Source: Neoarius graeffei | Lineage: Eukaryota > Chordata > Actinopteri > Siluriformes > Ariidae | Reading direction: 5' to 3' | Assembly: GCF_027579695.1 (NCBI RefSeq) | Contig: NC_083583.1 | Coordinates: forward strand, 27,145,099 to 27,209,098 | DNA: 64,000 bases | Part shown: positions 11,727-64,000 of the stretch, in pieces | Layout: each line of letters begins with the position of its first letter | Numbering within the stretch: the stretch's first letter is position 1 | Notes under the pieces: model-generated | What the model was told of the DNA's origin: nothing | Database searches by the model: none | Seen by the model: only the letters and a program-made list of their open reading frames with translations | Position numbers and translations under genes: made by a program

Positions 11727-12231
11727 AGATTTCCTCCAGGTGCTCCGGTTTCCCCCACAATCCAAAGACATGCAGGTTAGGTAAAATACCCAGCTACTGG
11801 GATTGCACAAGCCAGTGCATACTTGGTGCTGGTCCCAAGCCTGGATAGATTGGGGAGGGTTGTGTCAGGAAGGGCATCTGGTGAAAAACCTATGCCAAAT
11901 CAAATATACGGAACAGGTCTGCTGTGGTGACTCCTAACGGGAGCAACCGAAAGAAGAAGAAGAAGAAGAAGCAGAAGAAGAACTTATTCTACTCCGAATC
12001 AGATATGCACGAGTTGTGCAGCAATGTATCCAGTCAAAATGTGGCGCAAACTCTCATTGATGATGCTGATAGGCAGAAACAAGGAGAAGTGATGATTTTT
12101 GCATAGCTCCCCCCCCCCGAAAGTCACATTCATTACATTTCTGAAAATTACATGTACCTATTTCTGAGTGTCATTTGCAGAAAGAATAACCAGAAGAACA
12201 GCAACTCTGATTAGGGTTCAAAAACACATAT

Positions 12232-13041
12232 TTTATTCAAAAGCTTAAGCATTATTCTTGCTTTTAAATAGGTAAAAGCTATTTTCAGAGACAAAGTAAA
12301 TGTGATGCATATATATATTTAATGTTTCAAAATCGCCCCCCATATTATCTGCATATACATTCAGAAACAAGTAAAAAATAAATCTGTCCTTTCTCTTATT
12401 TATGTAATTCTAACTGTGGGTCCATTTAATATGCCTTGAGAATGATTCTCCTATGGTTAGACTACTGTAACATTCTTAGATAGCTTCACTGAATAGTTGA
12501 AAAGTGAATAGTGGATTGAGAACTTGACAGCGAGCCTAAATAAACAAATAAATAAATGCTAACCTCATAGCTATAATCCTTACCTTTTAGCTTTATTAGC
12601 CTCACAGCTCTTAGGCAAAACCCAGGAAGCAAACTTCATACACCATACATGTCTTAGCTAAATGGCTACATTTGGAATAAGTCGAAAATTGTGTCAATTT
12701 TATTATTAGCCAGTCTAGTGCATAAACAGAGGCAGGAGGAGGAATTCACTAACCATGTCAAAGCAAACACAAACATTTGTAGTCTTCAAATCTTTTTGGA
12801 GACAAAGATATCCAGATTAAATAAAAACATTATATAAACATTTTTTTCCTGTACATAACATCTATATAGAATAAAAAAGACTGGAAGATAAAGAGCTTGT
12901 AGATATAAGAAGTCATTTCAGTGAGGGAAACATAACGTCCATTGTGCAGACCGTTTGATTCCTAGGTACCATGTTTCCGAAGCGCTTTGTAAATGGACGG
13001 TGGACGAGAGGTCACCAGGGTCAGCTCCAAACAACGGCGTC
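12232..13041 (-). other. aldh1a3 3' UTR and candidate poly(A) signals
   Basis: AT-rich, largely non-repetitive sequence follows the stop codon. AATAAA occurs on the coding strand at 12704-12699, 12597-12592 and 12237-12232. I cannot tell which is used; the first would give a 3' UTR of about 350 nt. Confidence 0.4.
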
Positions 13042-62285
<49,244 letters not shown>

Positions 62286-62312
62286 GACAGAGCAACTGAT
62301 CCGCACCGCCGA

Positions 62313-62367
<55 letters not shown>

Positions 62368-62375
62368 TGTGTGTA
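62313..62375. repeat. (GT)n(GA)n microsatellite in the aldh1a3 5' UTR
   Basis: GT repeats are followed by GA and then GT again. It lies between the TATA box and the start codon, so it is probably transcribed into the leader. Confidence 0.85.
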
Positions 62376-62440
62376 TGTGTGTGTAGGTGTGTGATAAAGT
62401 AAGTGCACCTTTTCTGAGTGAGTAAGTGAGAGCGTGTGCA

Positions 62441-62446
62441 TTTATA
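62441..62446 (-). promoter_or_regulatory. TATA box of aldh1a3
   Basis: TATAAA lies on the coding strand about 155 bp upstream of the start codon. A start site about 30 bp downstream would give a 5' UTR of roughly 125-130 nt. That UTR would contain the GT/GA microsatellite at 62313-62375. Confidence 0.6.
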
Positions 62447-62485
62447 AGCTCTGCGTAAAGGTCCTCCCCTCTCCGAGTGCGCACT

Positions 62486-62492
62486 CCGCCCC
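62486..62492 (-). promoter_or_regulatory. GC box (Sp1/KLF-type)
   Basis: GGGGCGG on the coding strand lies about 40 bp upstream of the TATA box, a normal core-promoter spacing. The surrounding 62460-62700 is more GC-rich than the rest of the window. Confidence 0.45.
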
Positions 62493-62529
62493 TGCAGCTT
62501 CCACGGGAAATCATGCACACTCCGACCTT

Positions 62530-63516
62530 TCCTTTTCATCACCATGATAAGCATGAGATCTACGAGAAACTCCATGATCAGAAGAAGCGTTTCCGAGAAC
62601 CGGGCTTTCGCTTTTAATACGTGAAGAGTGCGATTTAACGCGAGCTCGCGCGCAGGTGCGCTCCAGGCTCCTGAAGCCCCACGGACCACATCACACACAT
62701 CACACACACATTGCATCCTAATACTGACTCTGTGTGCAACAAAACAACACGTTAAAGTGTATTCGAACATGCTATGCCCTGAGAGTGCACTTGGGACTCC
62801 AAAGAGATGTAATAACATGTGAATAATAAAATTATGTGAGAAAGTAAGTGAAACAACAACAACAATCTGAATGCACATGCAGAAAAATGTGGCCTTGTCA
62901 TAGGGGGAAAAAAATCATGTGAAAATAAGAAACAGACACTATGTGTAAAGTATCTACATTTCAGTTCAATACATGTCAATCATGTTCAAGTTCAATTCTC
63001 TTACAACAGAGCTTGTTTATATACATTATACAAATTATGAAGGACCCATAGCCTATACTGTCAGTGTCTTCCTGATGGACAACATGAACATTTAGAACAT
63101 TTAAGGCATTTTAGACCAACAAGATGTTATTGACAGTAGTATTAGGTGTCTGAACTGTTGCTTCATTTTAACAAGTAGCAATAAAAGGTCAAATACTATT
63201 CCAGTAACATAGCCTGTGCTGTGACATCGGTTCATAATTTTAACTGAAAAATAAATTCCATGGACTTGTTCAGTACAAGTACAGGTTGAGTTCATGAGCT
63301 TCATTTAAGTGCACACAATAGTTTTGTCGAACATTTAAGACCTTTCATCAGTTTCTGAATTTTCCACCAGTAAAACACACCCGATTTAAGCTGACATTGT
63401 TTACAGGCCATCGTGCTTAAGAGTTATTCCAACCATTCGATTCAACTGACCCTGAAAGTTCATTATTCAAACTTATACTTTATTGTTATATAAAGAACGT
63501 ACTGTATATATACAGT
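62530..63516. other. 5' flank of aldh1a3, mostly unique
   Basis: It is GC-rich up to about 62700, then AT-rich. No other gene, exon or repeat is recognised; regulatory sequence is plausible but unproven. Confidence 0.4.
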
Positions 63517-63517
63517 A

Positions 63518-63925
63518 CTGTGCAAAATTAAAGGTTTCTACATCAAACACTAATATTAACAGCAGTAAACAGTAATAAATGAAACAAATTCAATATTTGG
63601 TGTGACATCCATTTGAGTAAAATTGCCTCAGGTTCAATGAGTGCAGTTTGATAAGGAAATGAGCTGTAAGTTTTACTGAGCATCTTTCAAAACCAGCTAC
63701 GGTTCTTCTGGGCACTTTGACTGTCACACTTGCGTCTTAATTTTGCACCAAAACCCAGTCGCCTTCATTTTGTATTTTGTCTGAAAACTGGTCTCTTGAT
63801 TAATATGCTGATTTCTTACTGGCATGTAAACATTTTTCTGTAACATTTAATTTTGTGCTGGAAAACTAATGTTTGGAAATCAAATATTGATAGAAGTCAT
63901 AAAATAAACACCTATGACTATATAC
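63518..63925. mobile_element. Tc1-like MITE, related to 28199-28745, truncated
   Basis: The left end CTGTGCAAAATTAAAGG and body phrases (AATATTTGGTGTGACATCC, TTCTGGGCACTTTGACTGTC) match the copy in intron 8. It ends at a SINE. Confidence 0.8.
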
Positions 63926-64000
63926 TGGGCGGCACAGTGGTGTAGTGGTTAGCGCTGTCACCTCACAGCAAGAAGGTCCGGGTTCGAGCCCCGTGGCCGG
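63926..64000 (+). mobile_element. tRNA-headed SINE, cut by the window edge
   Basis: Head with A and B boxes only; it continues beyond the window. Confidence 0.9.

Larger units (their letters stand above)
10462..11980 (+). mobile_element. Composite SINE with LINE-type 3' tail, carrying an insert
   Basis: The whole unit is bounded by a 14-bp duplication AACTTATTCTACTC at 10448-10461 and 11981-11994. It starts with the tRNA-like head and ends with a tail (GGGCATCTGGTGAAAAACC, CTAACGGGAGCAACCGAAAG, then AAG repeats) like the 3' ends of fish non-LTR elements. The SINE body is broken at about 10573 and resumes near 11726. Confidence 0.85.

Overview
This is vertebrate, almost certainly teleost, DNA. 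The evidence is GT-AG introns, a 13-exon vertebrate-type gene, and dense fish-type repeats (tRNA-headed SINEs, Tc1-like transposons, L2/CR1-like LINE pieces, hAT and Harbinger MITEs, long microsatellites). The repeat mix suggests an otophysan such as a catfish, but that is an inference from memory of repeat families and not a measurement.

One host gene fills nearly the whole window on the minus strand: aldh1a3, retinaldehyde dehydrogenase 3. I could read all 13 coding exons from the ATG at 62285 to the stop at 13042. Every junction is GT-AG with matching phase, and the joined frame is open for 510 codons. A TATA box and a GC box lie just upstream of the start, so both the promoter and the 3' end are probably inside the window. 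No second host gene is visible.

Layout from left to right. 1-13 kb is downstream flank packed with repeats: SINEs, an element with a 1077-bp internal duplication, a SINE holding a Tc1 that holds another Tc1, and a SINE carrying an ORF-bearing insert. 13.0-13.3 kb holds exons 13 and 12. Intron 11 (13.3-22.9 kb) holds two Tc1-like transposons, several SINEs and a TA-flanked element. 22.9-25.6 kb holds exons 11, 10 and 9. Intron 8 (25.6-36.6 kb) holds LINE fragments and SINEs. Exons 8, 7, 6 and 5 lie at 36.6, 37.3, 40.4 and 44.1 kb, separated by hAT, mariner-like and LINE-tail insertions. Intron 4 holds a second copy of one Tc1 family and a unique GC-rich block. Exon 4 is at 49.4 kb. Intron 3 (49.5-58.7 kb) holds a composite of nested elements. 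Exons 3, 2 and 1 lie at 58.8, 61.1 and 62.2 kb.

The gene makes retinoic acid from retinaldehyde. The rest is a stratified record of transposon activity. Target-site duplications let many insertions be dated relative to each other; the GAGAT-tailed SINE is repeatedly the most recent arrival. The observations most worth following are the TG-repeat that forms the exon 9 splice acceptor tract, four TTAA-bounded elements sharing a 52-codon basic ORF, an ORF-bearing insert inside a SINE, and inverted repeat pairs spanning exons.
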